NCBI GenBank assembly: GCA_034670405.1
Contig: JAXDDX010000179.1
Coordinates: 296,001 to 360,000, forward strand
DNA length: 64,000 nucleotides
Direction: 5' to 3'
Origin: Hoplostethus atlanticus
Taxonomy: Eukaryota > Chordata > Actinopteri > Trachichthyiformes > Trachichthyidae
How positions within the stretch are numbered: position 1 is the stretch's first letter; each line of letters begins with the position of its first letter. Under the pieces are notes generated by a model, which saw nothing but the letters and a program-made list of their open reading frames with translations, did not search any database and was not told where the DNA came from. The translations under genes and the position numbers were made by a program. This document shows positions 50,523-64,000 of this stretch, in pieces.

Positions 50523-52986
50523 TCCTGCATTGTACTGCGATTGTCCCCAGGCCCCACCAGTCCCAGCAATCAACAGCCAACAGCGACTGACTCCCAGACT
50601 GCCTGTTGCCTGTCCACATCAGAGGCAACAGAGGGACAGCATTTGGCAACCCTCAGCAACCATGGAAACTGGGTCAATAAGCATGCCAAAAGATATCCAC
50701 ACTGTGCCGCTGACGAACCCTCGACAGAGATGAACAAATACACATTCAAATTAGGTGTCAGTTGATTTCCTGTTACTGTACACTCCCGACTCATTCAGCT
50801 CAAATCCAGCTGCTAACAAAGCTGCACCTGGGCGTACAATATCCAAGTGAAGAGTATTTACATGGTTTGTCATGTTAGGAAGTGTCTTGCTTTTGTGTAG
50901 ACGTAGTCTGAGTTTATTGACCTCAAAAATCCCCAAATAATCATCATATCAGCCCAAGTTTTGCCCAGTCAGCATCTCAATATCAGTGTAGCAAAATGAA
51001 AAGTATGCTCGGACCTTGACACCTTGCAGTATGTCCATCAATGGGTTCTTTCAGCAGTGCTTACAGCTACCCTTTTCCAACTGAAACTCTGTTGCTCCAT
51101 CATTGGCTTTATCTGCATAATAACATTTGGACTGAAGATATTTTTCACTCTGAAATGAATGGATGACCTTTTGACAAAAGCACTGTATGGGGCGGCTAAA
51201 CATGAGTTTTACATGTATTTGAGGCAGGCATCAGCGTCAAACAGATGGATTTTGATGAGTTATAATGGCCTAAGAAAGTTGGTTAATTAAATTCTGATTT
51301 TTATCGTTTATCATGAAATAGTAAAACTCAATATAGAAACCATATGACCCCATTTTTTCAGCAAACTAATACAAGGTGCCTTATTCAGCAACTCATTGTG
51401 GTTGCTGGCCCTCATATATTCATATTATGTTTAATGTGACATTCCTAAGCAGCTAATAGCTTGACTTGCCCTATTCTGACCAATCAATAACTTGGTGTGC
51501 CCTGGAAGTCTGTGTTTCACTAAAGTGTGCCACAACACTTGAAAAGTTTGAAGGCCACTGTGTTGCATGTTCTTCTTTCCCTTGCCATTGAATTTCCAAC
51601 TGTTGTTTGGAAAGGCCATAGTTTTGGTGTTGGGGGTTAAATTGAAGTTGACAGGGGGTTTGGTACGTGTTAATAGAGTAGACTGAAGATGAGTGCCCTA
51701 CTTTTCATGTTGGCGTGCCCCTTCTCATGCTGTGGCATGCATCTGCCTCATTGGGTTCCAGGATGGCATCTGGACACCTAGTGGCTCGGTTCTGCATTGC
51801 ACTACCGACTAACATTAATTTTAGGATTCAATTTTGATTGAATTCAAAATTTCTGGCAAATTGTTTAAAAAAGACGCCGGGTGGAAATAACTTTTTTGAT
51901 TTGAACATTTGTGGTGCATTTGTGTTGAAACTGAAGTGTCTTCCAGTCACAGTTTACATTTATATATCTAAAGGTAGTGTTGGTGTTAATGCAAGAGGCG
52001 GTACCAGGTGTTTTGAGTATCCCTTTGCATCTAGGGAGGGACTAGAAGGCCTTTTGTTGGCTCCAGAAGCTTTGAACATCTAATGAGAAACATCGGTCAA
52101 TAGAAATAAAACCCTTGGATTTTTTAATCTCAGATCAATCTCCATTTATAATCCTTTAGAGACCAGAACAATGTGTGGAAAGAATTAGTATTCATGAGCG
52201 ATTGAATGTGGCGTGTGTGAAATGAAAGAAAGAATCAAAGACAGAAAGACACACAGACCGATGTGTGAGTGTATGGTTGTGTGTTAGTGTGTGTTTGTGC
52301 ATGTGCATTTGCTTGCATATGTGCATGTGCATGTATGCCTATCTTTGTGTACATTGTTTCAATGGCAGGGATGACAGAGAGTCTGTGTGTGTATCAGATT
52401 CATTCAGAGAGCGAGGATGGAGAAAACAAAAGAGACAGACATTTAGAGGTGTGTCTGGGGGTTAGGAGGGTCTCGTTCCGATGTGTCTGCACACACGTGC
52501 CTGTATTGTGGCTGGTTTCCTAGTATCTGATGACAATTGTCACACTTTTTCCTGTCATGGATAATATCATCCTCGGCTCCCTCCTCTGTTGTATCACCTC
52601 AAACAAAAAATTGTGTTTTTGCATATGCACAAAGATTTTAACCCCACATGAAAACATAAGTATGTATGAGAAAACATGAGCTGCATTTCCTTCACTGAAA
52701 GTAAATCTGATTGAAACATGGAACTCATTAAGTTATGAGCATGCAAAATGCTGATGACAGTCAGTCAGAGTTGAGAAATTAATATTGCTGTTCTCTGGAA
52801 TTGAACAGACAGACTGTTCTTTGCCAGGGGGACCTCCAGATAGCTACTGTAGCAACCAATTGGTCTTTCCAAATGGTTTGAAATTGAGATAATGCAATCT
52901 GGCAGAATGGGAAATGGGAGTCTTGTCAGGAAGAGGATTAATCTTTTATTAGGTGCTTTTTAAAATGTTCATTCTTCTTTCATGTT

Positions 52987-53245
52987 GCTGCAACACAGAA
53001 GAATGTCCCATCCCTGCTAATTGAGGCCCTGTACATTCGTCCTACTTGCCCAAATTAAATTCTGGTGTCAGGTATGGACAGTTGAAGTGTAGTGGACGAA
53101 TCGAAACTGAAGAGTAAAATCCAAACTGTCTCCTGAACAGCAGTGAGTGAGCACTCTGTCCAGAGAAAGTTGGACTCACCAACATTAGATCTTTGTCCTT
53201 TACCGTCCCTTTGGTATCCTTTGGTATAAAGCATCACAGAGTGGC
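52987..53245 (+). repeat. Unclassified dispersed repeat, copy 2
   Basis: A diverged partner of the copy at 6046-6235, 47 kb away in the same orientation. It carries an extra segment of about 70 bases near 53080-53150. It lies in the candidate cacng5 first intron. Confidence 0.55.
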
Positions 53246-55139
53246 CAGGGTTGGTAAACATGAACATGAACGTGTCATGTTGGTAAACATAAACGCGCAG
53301 TTTACTGTAGTAAGTATATTAATATACTAAGAATATTTTAAGACAGCAGGATTTATGAGCTGTATCAGGACAAAGTTCTATGAAAACAGACTTTTACACT
53401 CAATTACTAACCTTTTCAATACATGCCAATGCTTGTGATCTGACAAACCTCAATTTGTGTATTAATGCTTTAAGGTGATTCATCTATCTCTATCTGAACA
53501 GATGCCATCTCCATAAGGCCAGTAAGCAGATATCACAAATATGAGCGGCTTGTCTTTCTTGGACTACAATTGTTAACACAGCTGAGATCTGGCTCCCCAT
53601 GCCAGAGCTGGAAGCCAATTTATCTCAGATAGAGACAGAAGCAAAGACATAGAAGCAAATAATTAGACTGACAGATGGACGGTGAGTCTGTTGCAGTGCT
53701 TGGTATGGTGCTTGGACAGGACATAAGTTTCTCTGTATGTCAAAAGTCCAAGTAGGTTTGTGCAACATTCTTGCTCCACCAAATTGTATCTACATTGATT
53801 TCTGCAAGTTAATCCTTGTCCAGCATCAGTTGAAGAGGTGGAGGTGCATAACCAATGTCTATCTGTCTTAGGCCCTTCTTCCCCCAACCATTCAAATAAG
53901 TGTTGAACCTCTCTGGCAACCTCTATCTCGATCTGAGATTGACCATTTCACACTGTAATCCACAGTGTCATTGTTGAAATAAGATCCCTTCTACTAGTAT
54001 TTATGTGGTCCTTAATATGTTACAGGATGGCAGCTAAGTGTATGACATAGCAAAACATGACTAGTACCTTCATTTAATGAAACCACATAGAGAAGTAGGT
54101 TGTTCCAGTGAAACTGTTAATTGTTTTACTGCATAGGTTGTAATGTGAGCAGTGAATTCACATTCAGAATCCAGAGTGTGACATCAATACAATAGTCTAT
54201 TTTAAGTATCTCCATCATGATTACAATGGGCAATTTCTACTATACTAGGCACTCGGCAGGTACAACCAGCTGAAATAGTTTTCTATATTTGGCAGCTCAG
54301 TAAAAATACCCTATGTGTGGCAGTGCTATTTAGGGGCAGCCAGCTCCCTAATGCACCAATGTCACACTTAAATACAGCCCCTTGGTCGGCATAGCAACAC
54401 AAAAAGGTCTATTGAGCTGCAAGCAAGTATCCCATCTGTAAATCATTGCTTGATGCTGAAAGACTGAAAATAGGGCATATACATGAACATGTCAAATGAA
54501 TGGCCACTGATTGCACCATGGTCAGGAATACCTGCGGTTTAATGATTTGAGCGCTTTTCCCCTTCCTTATTAATGCTGCTCCTTTTTGCTGCAGTGAACA
54601 CTGATTGATTGCTTATGCATGCTTTCCAATTGCTTCCAATCACCATCTCTCTTTCTTGCATAACATGCTGACCTGTGGTTCATGATCCCGGGGTAGGTCC
54701 ACTCTTCTGGCACATGGCCAGATAGATGCTTGCATTTACGTTTTGAGCAACAGATTGGATTTTGCTTTCCTGGTTTTAAATTTGAAAAATCACATAGGAC
54801 TATCACTGACCCCAATGGTAGATTTGTGATAGCCAGAGGTAGATTAAGTAACATTACAGTAATTCTTGCCAGTGTAGCTATATGCTCCCAAATGGCATGA
54901 CGATCAATTCATTGTTATTTTTTTCCCTGCCCAACCAGCTGTTGATAACCACTATACAATCATTGGAGGGCGACATCAACACAGACTCTGACCGTGTTCC
55001 GACCTTACTAGAGATCTGTTTATCTGGCAGCCAACCATTCCAGCACATGGAGATACTCTATGAGAGACATACAAAGCATACCTTAGGGAAATGATTATTT
55101 CCTATATCCTCAGACAAAGGGTTGAAGGGTTTGGTTTTG

Positions 55140-55580
55140 GCAATAAGGCCAGTAGGCCGTTTGCTCGCTCTGCGGCTGCCTCCAGGCTGATCACTACGAT
55201 CAAATCACACACATTAACAGAGCATTTGCTGACTTTTACTTAACATTGTACGTCAGATATATCGGAAGGTGACAACCCACTGGACCACTTAGATTACCTG
55301 ACTGTGGACCAAAGGCTCAATGATGATTTTGCCGCCCCTGTAACTCTTCTAGAAATACAAGATACTATTAAATCCATGCAGTCCAGTAAATTCACCTGGT
55401 CCTGATGGATACACTGTGGAATTTTATAAGAAATTCACTACTCTAACACACAAGCTAAATTGTAAATTGTTCCATATGTTGTCAAGTAAAATATCATTGT
55501 CTATTATCAAAGGTCAAACATTTTAATTACAGGCTCATTAAACTATCATGTAATTTGGATATCACATAAAGCTCATTATT
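55140..55580 (+). pseudogene. L1-like LINE ORF2 fragment
   Basis: Sense-strand peptides match the pre-RT and RT regions of L1-clade ORF2. They include an NKASRPFARSAAASRLI-like stretch near 55145, then LNDDFAAPVTLLEIQDTIKS (about 55307-55370), and SPGPDGYTVEFYKKF (about 55392-55440) in a shifted frame. SPGPDG is the RT motif preceding the palm. There is a frameshift near 55390 and decay beyond about 55500. It is an old fragment in the candidate cacng5 intron. Confidence 0.7.
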
Positions 55581-56703
55581 AGTGTGTATTAGACTCTTCA
55601 ATGTTTTGTTATCCTCTATATTTCAGAAATAGGGCAACAGGCCTTACTTCCAATCACGATACTACCCAGAAGTTGATCCAGGCAGAGAAAAACGCAACAA
55701 ATCTCATGAAGAGTTTAAATCCTGTCACATATTCACTCCATCTTTCCAATCTCCCACTAGGCGCTCAGTGTGGCGGCACACTGAGAACTCATTATGTAAA
55801 ATCAATTCCTTTCAGCACATATCCCATGCCAAGCTCCCCAGCTATCCAGCTTCCGGCAAGTGTAGGCATCAGCTACCATATGAACAGAATCATGTTTTTG
55901 TCTGATGAGCGCACACATTGATATGCTGTCACACCATCTGCAGTGCTGCTTCTTGCTTTACTAGACCGAATTGGATTTATCAGATATTAGGACTTGTGGA
56001 TTATTAGAGATTTCAATTAGAAAAAACAGTAAATAACTTTAATTTTGTGATGATTTTTTATTAAAAGCATTAGCATTAGCATGGTTATTTGAATTCATGA
56101 GCGATTTGGAGGCCCAGAAAGAGTATTTGTCCCAGACCTCTCTCCCAGCTAAAAGGAAGAAAATCTGTATGTCAGAGTATCTGCTACTATTTCCCCATTT
56201 ATTATTTTCTCTCTACACCCAACTCATCTTTTAGTGGTGCCCTCTTCTGGTGATGCTGTGGTATTAGTCTACAGCAGTAGCAATTGTGGAAGATCCACAT
56301 CATGGATCTATCCTCCAACTATTCTCAGTCTTCTGCTAAATTATTCTTTATGAAAGTTGCTCTAGCTGCCTGATATAGCCTTCCACCTTAAACATAACTT
56401 GAATACAAAAAAAGTCATGCAGTAGAAATTAGGTTGTGCACAGTGTGGCAGGGAACCACTGACTAAGCAGCTTTATTGTGTGCATTCTGCAAAAAATTTC
56501 AATTTCTTTTTGTCCAGGTAAAATAAAGCACTCCCCTACTATCAAGAAAATGAATATCTTGACCTCTACCTTATCTCTACCTTTTCTTTAGGGTCTGTAT
56601 GTACAAGTCTCAGGAGGGTATTCAAAAATACTAATTGCCCTTAACTCGATGAACACAGCAATGAAGTTCTCATCGCTTTTTCTTTCTCTCCCCCCCCTCC
56701 CAG

Positions 56704-56946
56704 TTCCTCTTTCTGCCGGCGGCGCCCCCCCCTGCTGTTGAGGCTGTGGTATGAGCCTATGTGGCAGGAAGGCGCTGACGTTGCTGAGCAGCGTGTTCGC
56801 TGTGTGCGGCCTGGGCCTGCTGGGGATCGCCGTCAGCACCGACTACTGGCTTTACCTGGAGGAGGGTGTCATCCTGCCCCTCAACCAGAGCACCGAGATA
56901 CGCATGTCCCTCCACTCTGGCCTCTGGAGGGTCTGCTTCCTGGCTG
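56704..56946 (+). CDS. cacng5: Calcium channel gamma-5 / TARP gamma-5, first coding exon
   Basis: The acceptor is a long pyrimidine tract ending CCCAG at 56703. The exon has a 47-nt 5'UTR and the start codon at 56751. It encodes MSLCGRKALTLLSSVFAVCG and continues through GLLGIAVSTDYW into LHSGLWRVCFLAG, ending in phase 1 before GTGAGT at 56947. This holds transmembrane segment 1 and the start of the first extracellular loop, including the GLWRVC motif of the claudin / TARP family and an N-glycosylation sequon (NQS). It is very close to mammalian CACNG5 as I know it. TARPs modulate AMPA-receptor trafficking and gating at the plasma membrane; gamma-5 is a type II TARP. No frameshift is seen. 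Position downstream of prkca matches vertebrate synteny. Confidence 0.95.
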
Positions 56947-59900
56947 GTGAGTTGGACGTTGGGTCAGCTGAGAGGGGTTGGGTTTAAGTGGAGTGTAGTA
57001 ATGTATGAAGTGTATGTGCTGCCTTCAGAATTTTTTTCTCAGCAGGGTGGAAAGGCCTGTAGATTATGTGACACAAAACCTATTTATGGCTTTAAGACCA
57101 GTTGGGTGGTGAATTATTTAAACGTCATCAGTGTCCAGGCTGCTCATCAAGTGTAGTGAGACAGCTGAACGATATCAAGCACCATAATTTATGACTGATT
57201 GCATGACGTTTGTACACCCTGAATTATTTGGGATAGCACATCGGATGTTTTGGAAGACTTGTGCTTAGTTATTCAGATAGCCGCCTTCATCACTAATGGC
57301 AAGCACAAATTGCTTCAACTGTAAGACTAATCCAGAAAGGCTGGCACCTTTGCGCTCAAAAGCGTCCCTTATAATTGTTGCATTCTCTGATCAAATTTGA
57401 GATTCTAGGATGGAAAACCCTCTCCCTCGCTTGGCTGACTCGCTGGCAACGATGCCCATGCAACGACAGCAGCCAATCTAAATGGCCAAACTCTGTGCAC
57501 AAAGTCTTTAGGCCACCTTTCAAAGGATCTTGCACTACAATAATTTTAAGTTGGTGTTGCAAAGTGTTAGTGAATTTGGTGCAATTGCGATCTTGACAAA
57601 TGTGGGCAAAATAATAAGATTTATATATAATTAACATACACATGATGACAGCTACAAAGAGGCTTTATTATTGTCCATTGCTGTTAGGCATGCTTTCCAT
57701 TTCCACAGTTAGAGATTAGCATGGCATTCTGACTTGGTCATTTAGGTGATGCAGCACACCCTCTTCCCTGCACAAACCTTTAGTGGGCCTAGTGTTTACA
57801 GGTTTCACTATACTGTTCTACACATGCTCAGCCACCTCAGCTCAGCTCATGTTTCTTTCCTCAGTTTTTAACTAATAGATTGTCTGTTGCAAGATTAGTT
57901 TTTGCTCAGTGTTTGAACACTGTTACCATAGGAGCATGAGTATTTCTACTTTGCCTTCACCTCTGTGCTCTGATAGGACCAATGATCTCCTAACTATACT
58001 TTTAATTTACGCTGCACCTTTGCAATTGTGAAATATTTTCAGTATTTCAGTCTCTCTCCTCATGACTTTCCCAGTGCCTGTCATATTCTGTGGCTTCAAT
58101 TGAGTCAGAAGAACCTTAGTTCTACAACTGCATCCCCCCCTTCTCTTTGACCTACGTCCTTTTTCCATAATTGCACTTAACAAGAAAAATAAGTACTACA
58201 AATAATTCCAAAAGCTTTTTTTCCACTGCGCATGTTCAGCCACCTTTTGGCCTATCAAACAAATGTTCCTCTCCAAACTCCAGCACATCACACAGGCATG
58301 CTTGGAGGTCTTGACAGGAAGCACTAACCATAAGCTTCTTAGAGACACGAGTGAACCAGGTATCCACTTTTGCTCTTATGCTGTTCTTCTTCCTCCCTGG
58401 CAATATTGATCTATAGAATTAGTTTCAAATGCTGTGTCTCACATTCTTGTATCTTCTTCTTCTTTGTTTAATATGGTAGGCAGCTTTTATTTATTTAAAA
58501 AAAATTTTTGGGCATTTTTGCCTTTATTGGACAGTTGAGCCACATTTTAACATGTCTGTGGTCAGTAATCGTGCTTTATTTTTCTTTTATTCCATTTTCT
58601 GCATTTTTTTGCATTACTTGAATTACCCTGTAAATTGGATTGTTCCACTTACCCATGTGCCAGATGTGACCTCCACCGTCCTGTTTAGAGGTTAACCATT
58701 CAGTTGTGGTGTGGGTGATCCAGTTGTGATTAGGTAACAGATGCTTTCCTGCCATGCAGCAGGCCACTGCTATAAAAGGAACTAATGGTCCAGTGTGTGT
58801 TTTAGGGACAATTGAGTGGCCTTATTGCAAACTAAACTGGTCTGGCTCACAGTGTTTGACCCAGAAACATTCACTGTCCACTATCACAGTACACTGTTAC
58901 ACCATAGAATGTGAATGAGGTTGAGCTGTGTTTTGGATGGCGTTGATGGTGGTTCCAGTTCATGTGTACAGTCTGGCCTGTGTTCATGTATAGGGCCTCT
59001 TTCCTCATTATAGTCTGTCATTGTGTGCGCTATAGGGCACTAGATTGTCTAGTAGTAGGCTGCATGATCCTCAGCGGGACCAATTGTAAGAACAGAGTGT
59101 CATCAAGTGTTATCTGTGAACTGAGTAAAAGGCTGACTGAAATAAGCTGTCTTTTATTGATTTTCCAAGTAGCAGGAGGTGCCGTTCCCAGAAATGAGGG
59201 TTCATTTTGCATTATTTTGCAATATTTATGAACATAATGTTCCCTTCAAACAATTACACTGCACCTCAGGCTTTGTCACAGCAATAGTTGCTAGACACTA
59301 CCATTAAAATCCCATTTGTAGAAATCGCTACATGACTCTTCATTATTGGTGTTTTTTTTTATTCAGTCTGACATAAATGCCTTTTATTACAAGTCGGAAA
59401 TAGGAGTGTTCCTGTACTTTTCCAAAACATAATTGAAAAGAAAAGGAGGCATTATTTTTATGGTCACAATTCTTCTATATGAAAGCGTAATCAATATTTT
59501 CAATAATGATTATTATTTCCTTCCGTTGCAATTACTTCTCAAAGGGATTTAACTTTACAATGATTACCTTTTGATAAGCCGTTCCACAGAGTCACAATTA
59601 TGCTTGCAGCATGAATCTGTATTCTGCCTAAAATTATCCTTTTTTTTAAGCAGTTCACTAACAGTTCCTCTCATTGTGCCAGCCTTTGAAGTGAACACTA
59701 CTTATTTGAACTGTATTATGGATGCTCTCTCCTTAATAAGGCATTTGATAGAGGTTAATGGGGTCAAGCTCCTTCTCATACTGTGCTAAGTCTACAGAGA
59801 CTGGTAGAGTAGACTGTTAATAGGATTCAGGAAAGCCCTTCTCACAGTGATCTAATGGCTTAATAGCACAGGGGAGGGGATCCCGGGGAACCGCAGAGAC

Positions 59901-60856
59901 CTAACCTTACATTAATTAAATAATGGCTGACTGACAGCGCAGATGCACTGAATTCAATGAGGTTAATTAATGCTGAGAGTCTGCCAAAAGCGAAGGAGAA
60001 GTACAGAGAGGTACAGTGGGAGAGAGAGAAGTGACAGCCTTGACAGCTCTAGTGCTTTCTCGTCTCCCTTCATACCCTCTGTTACATCTCTTTTACAAGC
60101 CTCTATCCTTCTTGCTTTCACATTCAATTTGAAATTTTTTAGCCTCCATTTAGCCAGGGTAGTCACGATGAATTGAGATGAGCATCTCTCCTGATTTAAA
60201 TGCTTGCTTCACATCCTTATACTGGGAACAGAATACAAGCATCTTATTATCCCTGGATAAATGAGTCATCTGCACACTCGTCTCAACACGCGCACACACA
60301 CAATACGAATGCAGATCATATTCCAAACCACATATTATCACCTAATCCAACACCTCCGGGTGTGTGGGGTTAATTAAGTGTTAAGGAATACATCAGTCGA
60401 GAGTGTTTGTGTGAGTGTGTTGTGTTGTGCAGGTGTTAGACTTCGCACGTGTGGAAGTGCTAAAGGACAAGGTGCTAAAATCTATTGCTGGGGTGTTCCT
60501 CCAAAAACTACTGACAGCCGATCTCTCACTGCCAACTAGTTGCAAGGTTGAATGCCATCCAACAGCTTCACAGTGGAAAAACAGAGTGAAAATATAAATT
60601 GTTCTGCAACTATTGCTCAAGGTTTACTGATACCAACATATTCAAAACAGATACAATGGATCACCTTTTGCCATAATATGTTTTGTATCCCGGTAATACA
60701 ACAAATGAGCCACAGTAAAGGGGGTGACTTCTACTTATTCCTCGCACATACATCCTACTGCATTTGACTTTACCTTGTAGAAAGTAGCAGTGGGCCAATT
60801 TGAAATTTCTGTGAACTTTAATTGACTGTAACCTTTTTTTCTTCCCTTTGTGCCAG
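56947..60856. other. cacng5: cacng5 intron between coding exons 1 and 2
   Basis: About 3.9 kb. No exon was recognised. A GCATTTTTGCCTTTATTGGA-like stretch near 58513 resembles a widespread fish repeat end. Confidence 0.7.
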
Positions 60857-60943
60857 GGGAGGAGAAAGGCAGGTGTTTCACCATAGAGTATGTGATGCCC
60901 ACGAATGTCCAGATGACCTCCGAGTCCACCATTAGTGTCCTGA
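60857..60943 (+). CDS. cacng5: Calcium channel gamma-5 / TARP gamma-5, second coding exon
   Basis: This 87-nt exon runs from acceptor TGCCAG to donor GTAAGT, in phase 1 at both ends. With the G from exon 1 it reads GEEKGRCFTIEYVMP and continues to STISVL. This is the first extracellular loop after GLWRVC; the Cys in GRCF should pair with the Cys of the GLWRVC motif. It joins the first coding exon in frame over an intron of 3.9 kb. The remaining exons (TM2-4 and cytoplasmic tail) were not found before the right edge, so the next intron is longer than 3 kb. Confidence 0.94.
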
Positions 60944-63900
60944 GTAAGTAAATGTTTACAACCCGCCAGTGTATAAGTGATGCCTCAATTTTGTAAAACA
61001 ATATGTCTTGCACTATGGACTGTGGCAGTATGGCAAAGATAATAATCTGTGTCCTGTGTCATATTATCTAAAAATTAATTCTGATGGTTTGCAATTATCA
61101 ATAGTTAATAAGAGTCAGGATGGCTGGTAGGATAGGTAGATTTCATGTAGGTACCTGTTAGAGGACTTAGCATAAGCCAATGACATATATTCTCTTCAAT
61201 TCTTTATATATTAATCATCTTTATTTCAGGTTTTACATTATTAAACAGCACCAAAAACATGCAAGTACCCAGTGCATACGCAAAAGAAAGGAATAATGTT
61301 TCTTAGCAATGATGTTTGCCTGTCTGTATGTGAATACATTTCTGAACATGTAAATGTTTACATTTGGATAGTGTGTCCTGAAATATTATTCTATGTGTCT
61401 TTAAGATGAGAATAAGTGTGCATAAAATAGCTTTGACGCGGCAACCATAAGTTGACTGATGTGAGCTGATGGAGGCAGCAAATCAAAGAGCATGACATCC
61501 CCTTTAGGTCCGTTCTTTTAATGTCATGTACAGTAAATGTCTCCATGCCTTTCTGTATTAGTCAAGAAATAATAGCGTCATGGATGATAATGCCATACGG
61601 TCATGTAGCCCTAAGACTGACAGGAATCACTCATGCATGCACTGATGAGTAGTACTCTTCCCAATGCAGGAATAGTTTAAAAACTGACATCCACTTGCCA
61701 TGTTTAGAAAACCAGAAAACGAAGGGGTCCATATTCACAAAGCCTTCTAAGGCTAAGAGTCATTCTAAAATACAAAGGTTCATGTAAAAACTATTCTAAA
61801 ATTATTTTGGCAGAATGAGTGCTGCAATAGCCTCCAGTGTTTTGTCTGCAGCACACTAAAAAAATATTGAAAAAAATATACCTTGACCAATAATATTTAG
61901 TTCAAGATGTTTGCAGTGAACTGAAGCTGAACCTTGACTGGAGCTTGTCTGTCTGAGCTCATATTGCTTTGGCATTTGTAACTTGGATAGGATGGAAGAT
62001 GTGCAGTATGTGCACAGCTATCTTCAGTCTGAGCCATTTTTTCCCCAGCTACAAGTTGAAGATGAAACCCAAGTTAATTTTAACAAATGAAGCCCCTGGT
62101 CCACTCTCTACTGTATCGGGAAACCCTGAGTGGCTCAATTATAGAATATTTGATCACTCCCAACTGACACTGAAGCATACACTGTACTGTAATCCCTCCC
62201 CCCGTAGATGTGTATTTATTCTGTTCCTGTTCAGTCCACTCTAAACAAGAGGGGGTGTGTATGAAAAATGCAAGGGTGCCATTTTCATATGGGAGAGACC
62301 CCCGCAGGGCGAATACGCATGGATACACACAGTACTGGTACTGTAGCGACAGGCAGTAGGCACCATGGGACAGCAATGTTGTCAGAGTAAAGACTTCAGA
62401 CTTCAGACCTCATATTCCTCATATCCTAGATGAAAAATCTGCCCTAAAACACTTTCACTGGGCGATGTATCTTGCATTTCTGGGCCCATTTTGTTGTTTG
62501 ATGGTGTATTTTGACGTTACGTTGAGATATTTCCGGCGCTGCTACAATGGAGTTTGATAGCAGATGACATTTTCAAATATCTTATGGTAAACGTCAGGTG
62601 TCAGCCACTCAGAATCAAATAGCAAGGTCTTCTTGCTATTTTGCAGCGATGTTCAACAATCATACAGGGGGAAATCCATCTTGGAAGAGGAAGAGACACC
62701 AATGTCTACACAGACAGTAGCACCAATAGACCAGAATGCAACGCAGCCACAATGTTACATGTTGAATAAGGTGCACGACGGTGATCATAGATCATGGTAG
62801 CCTACTATATTTACATGCCCATACCACCATTTTTGATTGAAAGCAACAAGCTTATCCCTCTTCTCTGGGGCTTGTCGAAAGTCATTCTGGGAAATGTAGG
62901 AAGTCACGTAGGTAGGTTGAGGGAGAGTGGATACAACAAAAAAATAAATTACAACATTTAACACAAAGTAACTGCTAGAATGCATTGAGCATCATTAAAT
63001 GATTATATATAACAGTGTAAGAGGATCTGAGGTTGTAAGAGGATCTGAGGTTGAGGTTGGAGGCAAAGGGACACAATAAAAAAGCAGGAGCGGGAGGAGA
63101 GTGGAAGTACAGGAAAAGGGGAAGAAGGTGAAGAAAAGACATAAAGGCGAAAGTTGAATGTGAAAGAAGCACAGTGACAGAGAGAGAAAGAAAGTGTCAG
63201 AGTGTCAGAATGAAAACACTCCCTTGGGCCCGAAGTGAGGAAGATTTAGGCAGTAAAGATTTATGAAGACAGCAATAATAAGAGCCAGGGGACCTCTTTC
63301 TACAAACTTGTGATGCAAGGGAAACTTCAAGTCAAATTCCAGAAGATAATGATGCTGAGAAGTGCCGGGCTCTGTTGCCCAGTGGATGTGACACAAAGGA
63401 AAGCTTGCTTTAAGCACCGGAGAAACAGGGTTCACGTATGCATTTGATGTACCTCTGAATTTCAGACGGAGGGATGTTTGATGTAGAAATAGCGACACAA
63501 ATGTACATGACGTGAAAGGCCGGGAACCGCACATGATCTGCAGTCGCCTCCGGATGCAAGACGCCAAAGTACTGATGTGTGCATTCCTGTTTTCCCGTCG
63601 TACAGCTTTGGCATTAGAATTAACGCTTTGAAGTGTTATGTAATAGCTTGTTTCTGCCATTTGATCTTCTGTCACCACGATTGCTTCAGACCTGGCAGTG
63701 CCTCTGAGGAAGAAGGGGGCATTGAGTTCGCCTGAATGTGCCCACGTTCCAGGCTCAACATGAAATGAGAATCACAGTTGCTTTGCTACAAAATGTTTTT
63801 TTTTATTTTGCCAAGAGTTAACATAGTCTTGGGTAGATTGTAATAGGCAAGTTTACCGCATAATCCTAACTTTACCCAACTAACTGAATAACCTGTTCCA

Positions 63901-64000
63901 TTACGGTTATGGCCTTTAACATCTGGCCCACTCAGTTGGAAGGGTAACATTTTGCCTAATGGGGAGTACAACAACATCACAGGCTCCTTTTACTTCTGGG
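60944..64000. other. cacng5: cacng5 intron after coding exon 2, to the window edge
   Basis: Starts with a consensus GTAAGT donor. No TM2 exon or repeat of note was recognised up to 64000. Confidence 0.7.

Larger units (their letters stand above)
46661..56703. other. cacng5: Candidate cacng5 first intron, non-coding
   Basis: Contains a MITE interior fragment near 46960, TG and C runs near 50.3-50.5 kb, dispersed-repeat copy 2 near 53 kb and the LINE fragment near 55.3 kb. No other exon was recognised. Confidence 0.45.

Noticed and set aside
63205..63678. 157-codon minus-strand ORF
   Set aside because: No recognisable domain, no splice or promoter context, inside the cacng5 intron; length is compatible with chance.

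Overview
The window looks like a piece of a ray-finned (teleost) fish chromosome. Coding exons are short and flanked by GT/AG introns, dinucleotide microsatellites are very dense, and the mobile elements (DIRS-type, Tc1-like, hAT and Harbinger-like MITEs, LINE scraps) are types common in fish. Most of the 64 kb is intron or intergenic DNA. I could not fix the species.

Layout. (1) The last four coding exons of a conventional protein kinase C alpha gene (prkca, + strand) lie at 9949-10029, 11079-11186, 24830-24970 and 35851-36015. They encode the second half of the kinase domain and the C-terminal tail; earlier exons must lie left of the window. A 3'UTR follows. (2) The first two coding exons of a calcium-channel gamma-5 / TARP gene (cacng5, + strand) lie at 56704-56946 and 60857-60943, and the gene continues past the right edge. 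A GC-rich candidate promoter and non-coding first exon sits at about 45400-45697. The order PRKCA-CACNG5 matches the order known from other vertebrates. (3) On the minus strand at about 3.3-7.3 kb, inside what should be a prkca intron, is an array of duplicated exons. It has a signal-peptide exon followed by several exons of exactly 105 nt, each encoding a 35-residue (five-heptad) coiled-coil unit. It resembles the stalk of secreted C1q-like fish proteins, but no C1q domain was found. Several units are broken, so it is either a degenerating or an alternatively spliced gene.

Mobile DNA. A complete 5.7 kb DIRS-type tyrosine-recombinase retrotransposon (16396-22079, minus strand) has 148-bp inverted repeats that read identical base for base and a textbook internal complementary region. 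Its Gag-like frame is open, but its RT-RNaseH and recombinase frames are broken. A Tc1-like transposon (31661-34019) has TIRs of more than 200 bp and a dead transposase. It was itself hit, a few codons into the transposase, by a 763-bp Harbinger-like non-autonomous element (32867-33629) with a TTA target duplication that still carries a short MADF-like first-exon ORF. A 136-bp hAT-type MITE (23123-23258) has a perfect 8-bp duplication. A 674-bp MITE with TIRs of about 78 bp (45987-46660) lies just after the candidate cacng5 first exon. There are also an L1-like LINE fragment (about 55140-55580), a LINE/SINE-like 3' tail near 16.1 kb, and an unclassified dispersed repeat present twice (about 6046 and about 52987).

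Most other open frames are chance ORFs through microsatellites and introns. No tRNA, rRNA, CRISPR array or prokaryotic feature was recognised.
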